64,000 bases of DNA from Dimorphilus gyrociliatus (lineage: Eukaryota; Annelida; Polychaeta; Dinophilidae). Shown piece by piece: positions 48,001 to 53,414 of the stretch (position 1 is the stretch's first letter; every line of letters begins with the position of its first letter). Position numbers and translations under genes: made by a program. The DNA lies in the NCBI GenBank assembly GCA_904063045.1, contig CAJFCJ010000039.1, positions 1 through 64,000 of the forward strand. Reading direction: 5' to 3'. A model generated the notes under the pieces. That model made no database searches. It worked only from the letters and a program-made list of their open reading frames with translations, and had not been told where the DNA came from.

Positions 48001-50660
48001 GCTATCGCAAACATCGTGTGTAGCTGGGCTGAGGATATTTCTGCAGGTTTTTTGGCAACGATCAATGCAAGGTTTGTATGTCAAACCGGCTGGACATGTT
48101 CTTGCTTTAATGGAGAAAATAGAGAGACAGAGATGATTAATTATCAATATTCATCAAAAACTACAGTGAGAAACACTTACGACATCTGACATCTGTTCTG
48201 TAGTTAATGTAAACTCCTCTTGTAGCACATTCGAAAGAATATTGGAACATAAAGTCACAAAGTGCGGCATCAATTTCATTCTTTTTTTGTTGGTCGCTCA
48301 ATGAACTATGCATTATTCTACACATTTCATTAACGCAGAGATCGTAATGTCTCTTTGGCGAAAATTTACTTCTGCATGCGGAAAATGGCTCAAATTTCAA
48401 TTCTCCACATTTAACCTTGGCATTACGTTCGGTACTTTCATTAAGGCATTCCGGTTGAGCATTAGGCGCATCTGGACACTAGAAAAAAGATAAAAAGTCA
48501 ATACTTGAACATTCTTTTCACATTGCTAACAAAATAATGAAAAAAAATTTAAAGTTGATTGAATGCATTAGAAAAATTCAAAAAAAGCTTCAAAATTGGA
48601 AATTTGTTCAAAACTCTTCTTTCTAAAGTGCAATACTTTTTATAAATTTATCATTCAAGAGCAAACTGTGCACAAAATCGATTCAAAATTGTGGAATTCC
48701 ATTAAAAGCAGTATTTGACAGCATTGACTACTACCTCTAAATTTTTCGCTTTTTTGTCCTGAAAAGTCGTTGAATGTTTAATAATAATTAATGGAAGAGA
48801 GAGAGAGATATATAAATATCATTTAGTTCTAGTATACTAATATATAATCCACTTTAACCTTAATAAAATACCAATATTTTGGTGCGTTAATATGATTTTT
48901 CATCTTGTTCAATTCAATGTGCGAATAGTTAAAAAAAAAATAGGGAAAGTTTGTGCAACCTTTTTTTAACCTTAAAATAGTTTGCAAAGGACAAAAATAA
49001 GTTATTGCTTTTTGTTCAACTTACGTTTGACGCCTTGAAGAAAGAATAGAATTGTTTTGAAATGTAGATTTATACATAATCATTAATTGATAATATATAA
49101 ATTAACTTACGACTTCAGTCAAGCTGCTAACTAGGAAAGAATTTCCCATAGCTGATGGTACTCTGGCCAATACGCCGTTTCTTTGTTTCATATCGTTTAG
49201 AGCATCACCATCAAAGTTACCGCACAAACCGGAGATTGTTGTTGAACCGATAGCAGTTTTCAATTGATCGTCAATAGTCAAGAACCATGCTCTTGAATTT
49301 TCAACTGACCACTTTGATCTGATATCTCCGTATTCGAGAAAGATAAAGTCACCACTTCTCTCGAAAATAACATCTATAAAAAGAGTAAAAAATCGATTAA
49401 TCGCTGAATTAGAGAAGATGTGTGAAATTTAAGATTCGTACTTGATGACCTGGTTGTTCCACCAGCTGCTACGGTTATTGGTTCGTTGTTAACTTTAATA
49501 TCCTCTCCGGAAGCAACAACTGTTGTTTGCGAATTCAAGTAGAATAAAAGAGTCTTTTTGCAGGTTGAATAAGCTTGGCATTCGTTCATTTTTATGTTTA
49601 TTGTTTTAATTCCGTCATTCATCAATGTATATTCGCATTGTCCTTGGAAAATATACTCCAAACCGTCGAAAGATCTGTAAACTTTTGTTCCATAGGACAT
49701 ACATGTATGAAATCCAATATTTTTGTCTTGATCAACGACTTCCGGTTTTGTTGGATCGGTTGAACCTTCGCCAGCTTTTGGACATTCGATACACGTAGAG
49801 TTGGATGAACCCCAAGTTTTTCCACCTCTTGTACAACAATCCTCATAAGTAGTTGTTATTTGACCAACGTCTTGAGCCTTAGGACCCCAACAGAATCCTT
49901 GGGCGAAACAATACTTAAGACTAGTTGTTATGGCATCTTTATTATCCTGACAACGATAGCCTGAGTATCCAGCGTCACATTTGCATTCGTCTGGAACGAA
50001 ACATGTCCCACGCTCGCACGGAGGAGTGCAAATGGGAGTTTCGCATCCTACTCCTGTCCATTGCGGACAACAACGCCGAACAATTTCAACATCGTTCCTG
50101 TAAAAGACGTAAAGATAAGATTTTCCTTATTAATTCTCTATAGTAATTTAGTGTTAATTACTTTTCGAAGACGCAAATGTCATTGGAATTTCCAGCTATC
50201 CATTGGGATGTCCTCGCTTGAAATTCTTGATTTGAATCGCCACCGAATCCGCTAAGTTCTTTACTTACGGACCATATTCCCAGTCTCATTTGGATTTCTG
50301 TGCAAGGAGCACTTTCCTTCTTTATAACGGGTACGGTATCATTGCAGTATTTCGCAGTTCTGAGTGGTTATTGGAGAATGGGGATGGTGGGTGGTAGGGA
50401 GGAGGAGGAAACAAAAAAAGCAAAATTAAGTTATAAGTCATACCGTTGATTTGTTGGTAGAGAAAATAAGAAAGTTATCCTTTTTTTTAAATATTATTTG
50501 TCATATCCAAAAGTTAACAGACTTTTTGCTTTTATTAATTTTGAACATTTATGAATTTTGTTTGTCGGCTTTCTTTTTAAATTAAAATTGTTTACCCGAG
50601 AGTCGTAAATGCCAAAAGAAGTAAGCCGGTAAGGAAGGGATTCCTTGGCCCAAAAATCAT
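1..50660 (-). CDS. giant secreted SCO-spondin/gel-forming-mucin-like glycoprotein, 82 exons seen, 3' end outside window
   Basis: I read one gene on the minus strand from an ATG at 50660 to beyond position 1. Thirty 5' exons join in frame (9,775 nt, about 3,258 residues), and 52 further exons form the A/B array. Order: signal peptide, EMI-like, EGF-like, Cys-rich module, VWD1-C8-TIL, VWD2-C8-TIL-TIL, VWD3-C8-TIL, four LDLa repeats, then alternating Thr-rich linkers and two-cysteine modules with two more LDLa repeats. EMI plus three VWD units plus LDLa is the SCO-spondin N-terminal plan; Thr-rich linkers are typical of O-glycosylated mucins. A secreted, gel- or fibre-forming extracellular protein is inferred. 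No thrombospondin type 1 repeats, which fill vertebrate SCO-spondin, appear in the window. From the damaged copies upward all exon phases agree, supporting a single transcript. It could be split into two genes at the array border, but the border phase matches (phase 1 on both sides). Confidence 0.85.
1234..2506 (-). CDS. array unit 25, single-base losses
   Basis: A exon 2506-1914 (593 nt) has TGTTGTG for TGTTGGTG near 2340. B exon 1774-1234 (541 nt) lacks a C near 1288 and a C near 1548. Both exons are otherwise consensus. Confidence 0.75.
2590..3864 (-). CDS. array unit 24
   Basis: A exon 3864-3271 (594 nt, short class) and B exon 3132-2590 (543 nt). Both are open and consensus; a good reference copy for the short unit. 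Confidence 0.9.
3948..5439 (-). CDS. array unit 23, long linker
   Basis: A exon 5439-4630 (810 nt) and B exon 4490-3948 (543 nt). Both are open and match units 15-17. Confidence 0.9.
5523..6977 (-). CDS. array unit 22, linker heavily degraded
   Basis: A exon 6977-6205 (about 773 nt) looks like a long-class copy with roughly 37 bases missing across 6685-6905. Units there read TTTCC, TACAG or GTTTTTTTGT instead of clean 12-mers. The module part is intact. B exon 6065-5523 (543 nt) is open. The damage stops sharply at both linker ends, as expected for a locally bad assembly consensus. Confidence 0.7.
7061..8564 (-). CDS. array unit 21, long linker
   Basis: A exon 8564-7755 (810 nt) and B exon 7615-7061 (555 nt). 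Both are open and consensus. Confidence 0.9.
8648..10144 (-). CDS. array unit 20, many single-base losses in both exons
   Basis: A exon 10144-9339 is long-class but has at least eight one-base losses or gains between 9430 and 9770 (for example GTCATGC, GGAGATATC, TTGCATCC, TCTTTCAC, ATTTTTC). B exon 9200-8648 lacks a T near 8994 and a G near 9027. Frame is lost several times. The density of homopolymer errors in one unit points to poor consensus rather than decay. Confidence 0.7.
10228..11515 (-). CDS. array unit 19
   Basis: A exon 11515-10922 (594 nt, short class) and B exon 10782-10228 (555 nt). Both are open. Confidence 0.9.
11599..13102 (-). CDS. array unit 18, long linker
   Basis: A exon 13102-12293 (810 nt) is open. 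B exon 12153-11599 (555 nt) has one extra linker unit compared with the 543-nt class. Confidence 0.9.
13186..14677 (-). CDS. array unit 17, long linker
   Basis: A exon 14677-13868 (810 nt) and B exon 13728-13186 (543 nt). Both are open. Third of the run of identical long units. Confidence 0.9.
14761..16252 (-). CDS. array unit 16, long linker
   Basis: A exon 16252-15443 (810 nt) and B exon 15303-14761 (543 nt). Both are open and appear base-identical to units 15 and 17 over the full 1,575 bp. Confidence 0.9.
16336..17827 (-). CDS. array unit 15, long linker
   Basis: A exon 17827-17018 (810 nt) and B exon 16878-16336 (543 nt). Both are open. It is the first of three consecutive copies with the same 1,575-bp period. 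Confidence 0.9.
17911..19533 (-). CDS. array unit 14, extra-long linker
   Basis: A exon 19533-18604 is 930 nt, 120 nt longer than the long class. A ten-unit block of the linker (about 19337-19456) is duplicated in tandem. It also carries one missense change in the module (DRVILINP for DRVTLINP, near 18843). B exon 18465-17911 (555 nt) is open. The intron between them lacks one A. Confidence 0.9.
19617..20891 (-). CDS. array unit 13, A exon with one-base deletion
   Basis: A exon 20891-20299 (593 nt) has GTACACTTG for GTACCACTTG near 20757. The intron before it carries GGTAGTAAAAAAATTGAATTGAA, a small insertion relative to consensus. B exon 20159-19617 (543 nt) is open. Confidence 0.8.
20980..22242 (-). 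CDS. array unit 12, A exon with clustered deletions
   Basis: A exon 22242-21660 (583 nt) has losses near 21970 (ATCACACTTG), 22140-22160 (repeated ACAGT for ACCAGT, one unit shortened) and 22229 (GTTCTG). B exon 21522-20980 (543 nt) is open. The following intron also differs by small homopolymer changes. Confidence 0.75.
22326..23815 (-). CDS. array unit 11, long linker with one-base deletion
   Basis: A exon 23815-23007 (809 nt) is long-class with GTACAGT for GTACCAGT near 23525. It has a silent third-base change near 23265 (TTCGTC). B exon 22868-22326 (543 nt) is open. Confidence 0.8.
23899..25172 (-). CDS. array unit 10, one-base deletion in linker
   Basis: A exon 25172-24580 (593 nt) has GTACAGT for GTACCAGT near 25074. 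The module is intact. B exon 24441-23899 (543 nt) is open. Confidence 0.8.
25256..26524 (-). CDS. array unit 9, B exon with small deletions
   Basis: A exon 26524-25931 (594 nt) is open. B exon 25791-25256 (536 nt) lacks seven bases in total between 25285 and 25310 (ACTTGTTTTT, and TTTGAATTTT for TTTGGAATGACCTTT). This breaks the frame just before the closing ILAC. Confidence 0.75.
26608..27883 (-). CDS. array unit 8
   Basis: A exon 27883-27290 (594 nt, short class) and B exon 27150-26608 (543 nt). Both are open and consensus. Confidence 0.9.
27967..29255 (-). CDS. array unit 7, one-base insertion
   Basis: A exon 29255-28661 is short-class with one extra A near 28957 (GGGGATATCG instead of GGGGTATCG), giving 595 nt. 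The inserted form looks like a blend of the usual GGGGTATCG and the GGGATATCG of unit 1, which suggests mixed reads. B exon 28521-27967 (555 nt) is open. Confidence 0.75.
29339..30842 (-). CDS. array unit 6, long linker
   Basis: A exon 30842-30033 (810 nt) is of the long-linker class, identical in codon pattern to the other long copies. The upstream intron lacks one A of its A-run, which does not affect coding. B exon 29893-29339 (555 nt) is open. Confidence 0.9.
30925..32214 (-). CDS. array unit 5, linker damaged by insertions
   Basis: A exon 32214-31607 (608 nt) is a short-class copy with extra bases near 32050-32145 (GATGGGTG, GTTTGTACC, GTTGTGTACC, GTTAGTACC). These break the frame inside the linker. 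The module is intact. B exon 31467-30925 (543 nt) is open. Confidence 0.75.
32298..33787 (-). CDS. array unit 4, linker damaged
   Basis: A exon 33787-32992 is a long-linker copy with several base losses (ACAG for ACCAG, TACTG for TACCTG, ATGTTG) between 33510 and 33730. This gives 796 nt and a frameshift. The module itself is intact. B exon 32852-32298 (555 nt) is open. Consensus error is the likeliest cause. Confidence 0.75.
33870..35144 (-). CDS. array unit 3
   Basis: A exon 35144-34551 (594 nt, short-linker class) and B exon 34412-33870 (543 nt). Both are open and match the consensus. Confidence 0.9.
35228..36503 (-). CDS. array unit 2
   Basis: A exon 36503-35922 (582 nt) has a normal module but a linker cut to about eight units. 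Those units match the 3' part of the long-class linker. Its upstream intron differs from the array consensus, with a run of thirteen T. B exon 35782-35228 (555 nt) is of the longer B class. Both are open. Confidence 0.9.
36583..37852 (-). CDS. array unit 1 (5' edge, most diverged)
   Basis: A exon 37852-37253 (600 nt) has a linker unlike all others, with TTTE, TTTR, TATTTF and TSG units, and reads DDIPTV where others read DDTPTV. B exon 37113-36583 (531 nt) differs at several residues ([31 protein letters not shown]) and has one linker unit fewer. Both are open. Confidence 0.9.
37911..38592 (-). CDS. exons 29-30: two-cysteine module 9, last diverged copy before the array
   Basis: Exon 29 (38592-38342) begins [19 protein letters not shown] and ends in phase 0 after DNQYTQ. 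Exon 30 (38088-37911) gives [16 protein letters not shown] and the closing LKVHAC, ending in phase 1. Cys-to-Cys length is about 140 residues, as in the array modules that follow, but here a 253-bp intron splits the module. Confidence 0.75.
38755..38928 (-). CDS. exon 28: sixth LDLa-like repeat and linker
   Basis: The exon encodes [14 protein letters not shown]...[16 protein letters not shown], an LDLa-like repeat with most conserved acidic residues, then a Ser/Thr linker. It is phase 1 on both sides. The donor reads GTCAAT, weaker than the others in this gene; the phase forces it. Confidence 0.7.
39007..39036. repeat. (AT)n microsatellite in an intron of the giant gene
   Basis: About 13-14 AT units between the exons for LDLa 5 and LDLa 6. 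Confidence 0.85.
39128..39772 (-). CDS. exons 26-27: two-cysteine module 8, linker, fifth LDLa repeat
   Basis: Exon 26 (39772-39513) starts [14 protein letters not shown] and ends in phase 0. Exon 27 (39458-39128) closes the module at LLLRAC, runs through a [17 protein letters not shown] linker, then encodes an LDLa-like repeat with [17 protein letters not shown]. The Asp/Glu calcium-cage residues are partly altered (EECDDETDC instead of xxCxDxSDExxC), so calcium binding is uncertain. Confidence 0.75.
39824..40356 (-). CDS. exons 24-25: two-cysteine module 7 plus linker
   Basis: Exon 24 (40356-40076) starts [15 protein letters not shown] and ends in phase 0 after DVPQE. Exon 25 (40010-39824) gives [19 protein letters not shown] and the closing DIIAC, then a Thr/Ser linker with one TGSTTA unit. 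Confidence 0.75.
40421..40837 (-). CDS. exons 22-23: rest of two-cysteine module 6 plus linker
   Basis: Exon 22 (40837-40670) is phase 0 on both sides. Exon 23 (40616-40421) carries [19 protein letters not shown] and the closing cysteine in LFGKVC, then a short [12 protein letters not shown] linker ending in phase 1. The ending pattern (hydrophobic strand, G-x-P, strand, V-x-C) is shared by modules 4 to 6 and is the best signature of the family. Confidence 0.75.
40891..41784 (-). CDS. exons 19-21: module 5 in three parts, long TTTG linker, start of module 6
   Basis: Exon 19 (41784-41669) begins [16 protein letters not shown]. Exon 20 (41607-41449) is the middle part. Exon 21 (41382-40891) gives [19 protein letters not shown] and the closing EVKVC, then about 19 TTTG units, then [15 protein letters not shown], the first part of module 6. 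Modules 5 and 6 have two internal phase-0 introns rather than one. The linker in exon 21 is a 12-bp minisatellite with its own third-base pattern. Confidence 0.75.
41841..42449 (-). CDS. exons 16-18: two-cysteine module 4 and a 48-nt linker exon
   Basis: Exon 16 (42449-42160) starts [17 protein letters not shown]. Exon 17 (42102-41952) ends [13 protein letters not shown], with [20 protein letters not shown] just before. Exon 18 (41888-41841) is only 48 nt and encodes a pure Thr/Ala/Pro linker, in phase 1 on both sides. The small linker exon supports a model in which modules and linkers were shuffled as phase-1 cassettes. Confidence 0.7.
42524..43057 (-). CDS. exons 14-15: two-cysteine module 3 plus linker
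   Basis: Exon 14 (43057-42789) starts [19 protein letters not shown] and ends in phase 0 after GGTAQTTK. Exon 15 (42734-42524) gives [20 protein letters not shown] and the closing AQVC, then a Thr-rich linker. It has the same half-module exon split and similar strand pattern as module 2. Confidence 0.75.
43116..43664 (-). CDS. exons 12-13: two-cysteine module 2 plus linker
   Basis: Exon 12 (43664-43390) starts [15 protein letters not shown] and ends in phase 0. Exon 13 (43326-43116) completes the module with [12 protein letters not shown] and the closing ADLC, then runs into a TTTTLTTTT linker ending in phase 1. The alternation of hydrophobic residues predicts beta strands. No named domain recognised. 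Confidence 0.75.
43725..44174 (-). CDS. exons 10-11: second half of module 1 and a TTTG linker exon
   Basis: Exon 10 (44174-44018) completes module 1, ending ELGGTVCGE with the closing cysteine. Exon 11 (43934-43725, 210 nt) is a linker exon only: ACN-ACN-ACN-GGN units encoding repeated TTTG, with one TTTE at the start. Exon 11 is phase 1 on both sides, so it could be skipped without a frameshift. This is the oldest-looking copy of the TTTG linker, and its third-base choices differ from those in the array. Confidence 0.8.
44243..45052 (-). CDS. exons 8-9: LDLa 2-4, Thr-rich linker, first half of module 1
   Basis: Exon 8 (45052-44936) is one LDLa repeat ending [16 protein letters not shown]. 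Exon 9 (44868-44243) carries two more LDLa repeats ([18 protein letters not shown] and [16 protein letters not shown]), then a linker of [12 protein letters not shown] units. It ends with the first half of two-cysteine module 1, starting [13 protein letters not shown]. Exon 9 ends in phase 0 at ATC|GTGCGT. That donor was chosen because the next exon reads in frame only from phase 0; the alternative GTAATT four bases on would shift it. LDLa repeats bind calcium and often ligands. Confidence 0.85.
45116..47517 (-). CDS. exon 7: VWD2 end, C8-2, two TILs, VWD3, C8-3, TIL, first LDLa
   Basis: This 2.4-kb exon (about residues 672-1472) is the largest in the gene. It contains in order: the end of VWD2 ([10 protein letters not shown]), C8-2 ([16 protein letters not shown]...[16 protein letters not shown]), a TIL ([17 protein letters not shown]), a VWC-like segment, a second TIL ([15 protein letters not shown]), VWD3 ([20 protein letters not shown], later [10 protein letters not shown]), C8-3 and TIL-3 ([24 protein letters not shown]). 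It ends in an LDLa repeat with the calcium-cage motif [16 protein letters not shown]. The paired TIL modules before VWD3 resemble the D'D3 part of VWF. None of the three VWD units has CGLC; each reads xGLC, so the vicinal Cys pair used in VWF multimer formation is absent. Confidence 0.9.
47570..48104 (-). CDS. exon 6: TIL1, VWC-like segment, start of VWD2
   Basis: The exon begins with a trypsin-inhibitor-like Cys-rich (TIL) domain: [33 protein letters not shown] and CVEARDCSC, about residues 495-555. A short VWC-like segment follows ([18 protein letters not shown]). VWD2 begins at [19 protein letters not shown]. The exon ends in phase 2 at AGG|GTAAGT. TIL between two VWD units is the standard order in VWF-type proteins. 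Confidence 0.85.
48181..49373 (-). CDS. exons 4-5: end of VWD1 and first C8 domain
   Basis: Exon 4 (49373-49111) carries the second half of VWD1 with the hallmark GLCGNFDGD. Exon 5 (48478-48181) is a C8 domain with eight-cysteine spacing, including [19 protein letters not shown] and [20 protein letters not shown]. Exon 4 ends in phase 0 and exon 5 in phase 1. The 632-bp intron between them (48479-49110) is the longest in this gene and holds only AT-rich sequence with a short AG run. Confidence 0.85.
48479..49110 (-). other. intron 4, no features seen
   Basis: This stretch has no ORF of note on either strand. It is AT-rich with a short GA microsatellite near 48796. The donor reads GTAAGT at the 49110 side and the acceptor TTCTAG at the 48479 side. 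Confidence 0.7.
49442..50359 (-). CDS. exons 2-3: EMI-like domain, EGF-like module, Cys-rich module, start of VWD1
   Basis: Exon 2 is 50359-50162 and exon 3 is 50097-49442. Residues about 25-105 begin with a Cys pair and end in [17 protein letters not shown], the conserved end of EMI domains. An EGF-like module follows directly ([10 protein letters not shown]...[12 protein letters not shown]). Next is a module with [11 protein letters not shown]...[13 protein letters not shown], resembling a TB (TGF-beta-binding) domain; this match is weak. VWD1 starts at [20 protein letters not shown], with the usual F-D-G and F-x-G-x-C-x-Y-x-L pattern. EMI at the N-terminus followed by VWD is typical of SCO-spondin. 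Confidence 0.8.
50596..50660 (-). CDS. exon 1: start codon and signal peptide
   Basis: The exon encodes [22 protein letters not shown], continued by TAKYC from exon 2. A short polar N-terminus, a Leu-rich hydrophobic core and a small-residue stretch ending near TLG-TA form a classic cleavable signal peptide. The donor is GG|GTAAAC (phase 2), which matches the phase of the exon 2 acceptor. No in-frame upstream extension is needed, so this ATG is chosen as the start. Confidence 0.8.
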
Positions 50661-51929
50661 CTCGATTATTAAAGTCTTACGAGGACTTATCACTGACGAA
50701 ATGAAAAATAGATTTATATCGTTTAAAATACGTAACGCGGAATGCGAGGGGACTGAGAGAAGGAAATCTCTAGTCTAATTCTAGAAAACTTGAATTCAGC
50801 TTTTATATGTCTCCTCTTCGGCCATGTTTGGTATCATCTGTAGAGGATAAGTGGATATTTAGGAAAGGCGTAAAACCATATGCGACATTTAAATTCAATA
50901 TTTTCATTCAAGATTTCTTCCAAATCGATAACATCCGTGCGTCTTCTTTCAAAATGGATTTTGCATAAAGGTCGATTTTTGGCATACTTGACTAGCTTTT
51001 TTTCGGATTATTATTTTTAATAAGGTAATCAATAGAAAAAACCTTAACCGCTCCCAACCATGATACATGCACGTGCCCATAAAAAAACTTCATTAATTTT
51101 TATTGGTCTATCAGATAAATCTGTCTTCAACACTATTCTATTCATTTAGTAAACACATTCTTCAAAATTCAACATTCGATTTTCATCTGTCATCATCATT
51201 TCTAACTTATCAAATGTAAAACAGTTCAAGTATAAGTTTTCTTTTTCTCTTCTTTTCTTCTTTCTTCTTTCAGTTTTACACAGATTTTCGTTCAGATTTT
51301 TTTTACCATCCAGTTTAAAATAGCACTTCAAGTACTTTATGACGTCATTTTACCAATATTAATTACTTTGAAGTGTACTATTGCGCTTTTCTCTCTTCTT
51401 TTTATGTGTGTGTCTAGTTTGTCAAGGAATTTTTGTCTAAAAAAATTTCTAATAGGTGTTTAATTAATAGTTTTTATTGTTTGTTTTGTTTTTATCTTCT
51501 TTTTTTATCGGTTAGGCGTCTCTTTCTGACGTTTAGAAAAATTGTGTAAGAACCCGGAAATTCTATTGAAAAGAATTATTGATGTTGGTGAAGATTTTTT
51601 TTTCTTCGTCCTATATCTCTTTTGGAAAATAGGATCCTTCTTTCTTTCTTTTTAAAGATAATCTGGCTTTAGAAGAACAGTGGTTTTTTATTAGGACTTA
51701 TCATTTCTCTCCAATTTTCTTGGCTTATGAAGAGAAGATAGAGAAGGAGAAAGGCAAGAAATAATAGGGAAGAAAATTGGCGTTATATATTAAAGAAAAG
51801 CAAAAACATTTAATTAAGCTTATCACTATAATAAAGTTTCTTATCTTTATCGCGATTGTGAAGGAAAATGATAAAGATTATTGCCATAAACTTTATAGAA
51901 TTTTTATTATCTTCATTCCGAACTGGGAA
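50661..51929. other. intergenic region between divergent giant-glycoprotein and GPCR genes
   Basis: Apart from the TATA candidate listed separately, this 1.27 kb holds AT-rich sequence with pyrimidine runs near 51240-51280. It must contain the promoters and 5' UTRs of both flanking genes. A TATA-like TTATATATTAAA lies at about 51782, 145 bases before the GPCR start codon. No coding signal seen. Confidence 0.6.
50801..50807 (-). promoter_or_regulatory. candidate TATA box of the giant glycoprotein gene
   Basis: The minus strand reads TATAAAA about 140 bases upstream of the signal-peptide ATG. The distance suits a short 5' UTR without an intron. No initiator was proved, and AT-rich DNA gives such matches by chance. 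Confidence 0.4.
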
Positions 51930-53372
51930 ATGACGAATAGAACTGAGTATGGACCGTTTTATTATTGTTATTACTATGGTATATTTTACGGGATATCTAT
52001 CATAAGCTTCTTGGGTAATATATCTATAATGATGTTAATAATAGGTCATAAAAATCTTTGGAATATAAATAATTATTTGTTTGTTAACTTATCCATATCG
52101 GATACTGTAACAACAATTTTATATACAATGTATAATACTAGTCATTTAGATGTTATTTCTATCGCAAAAGTTCTCGGTAAGTAATTGAATAAATCATTGA
52201 TTCACCCACGCCCCCTCTTCTTTCTTTACCCCACTTTTTAACTGTTACATACAGACAATTATATCATATTTTATACATCAATTTATAGCTGTTTTTCTCT
52301 TATGTCTGTCTCTCTTCCCGTCTCTCTTTGTTTGTGAAAAGACTTTTTATTACCGTCTTTTAACTGATTCATTTTTTATTGATTTTAGGTGAATGGATGA
52401 CTTGCAAAATTATGATTCTCTTCTTTCATATTTCTGTTAATTGCTCATCTTGGAATTTGGTTCTTATCACTATTTTTAGATATATTTCAATCAATTTTCC
52501 ATTGAGATTTAAGCTGTTTATTACATCGAGACGTCTTATTCTTGTCATCTCTGTCACTTACTCTCTCATTACTTTAGTGTGCTCAATAATCGACATTACC
52601 GTCAAGAAACCAATGGGTAAGCGCTTAGCCAACGGCAACAACGCTAATGATCTTTAATTTAGCCTACAGAAATGAATGTCGAATCGAATTTATTTTCGAT
52701 ATAAGAAGAACGATGGCCTACTTTTTCTTGCAAGTTGGTGTACCACTTACAATAATGATAGGCCTATATTTCCAAATGATGGTTGTTGCTCGACGCCAAG
52801 TTAGTTTTGAAAAATACATACTGTGTATCTATGTAATGATAGAGAGAGAGAGAGAGAGAGAGAAAGAAAGAAATTTCTCCACCTTCTCTCTCCCTATAAA
52901 TAAAAAATTACTTATAAATTTTACTTTATTGCGCTTTCCTTGTATTCCTCACTCTCTTTGCTCTCCGCAAAGATTAAACTTATTTTAAATCAAGGAATCG
53001 AAGAAGAGAGTTTAAGGAAAGTAATCATGAGAGAAATAAAACTATTCAAATTATTTGGTATACTTTTGATATCATTTAGTATTGCTTATACTCCAATTTT
53101 TGCGTTTCTCATTATATCGGCAATTTGTGGAAAAGGATGCTCGATTAACAAGTACTTTAGGTAATCTCAAAGTCAATTTAAGAGATTATTAAGTTTCTAT
53201 CGAATTCGTGCCTACGTATTTCCCTAACAGGGCAACTAGTAGATTACTAGTTCATTTCAATACTATAGCAAATGTTCTTATATACGCTGGTCGTACAAAA
53301 GATATTCAGAATGTTTTGAAGAGGAAATTTCTAAATGCGAATAGAGTGAATGTAAATTTGGAAGAGAAATAA
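51930..53372 (+). CDS. rhodopsin-class G-protein-coupled receptor, five exons, 313 residues
   Basis: Exons 51930-52176, 52389-52616, 52663-52799, 52973-53160 and 53231-53372 join in frame (942 nt with stop). The first in-frame ATG gives MTNRTEYG, with an NRT glycosylation site. TM1 has the GN pair (SFLGNISIMM), TM2 has LSISD, and TM3 starts at the conserved Cys (MTCKIMILFF). The TM3 end reads FRY instead of DRY. TM5 and TM6 are hydrophobic, and TM7 reads NTIANVLIYAGR where NPxxY is usual, followed by a short helix-8-like tail. This is a class A receptor at the plasma membrane; the ligand is unknown. Without the Asp of DRY and the Pro of NPxxY, G-protein coupling may be atypical. Intron 2 is only 46 bp. 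The third cytoplasmic loop begins around RRQV. Confidence 0.8.
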
Positions 53373-53408
53373 GAAGGAGAAGAAGAAGAAGAGAGTAATG
53401 TAATATTT

Positions 53409-53414
53409 AATAAA
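53409..53414 (+). terminator. polyadenylation signal AATAAA of the GPCR gene
   Basis: AATAAA lies 37 bases after the GPCR stop codon. The distance suits a short 3' UTR. Such motifs are common in AT-rich DNA, so support is moderate. Confidence 0.5.
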
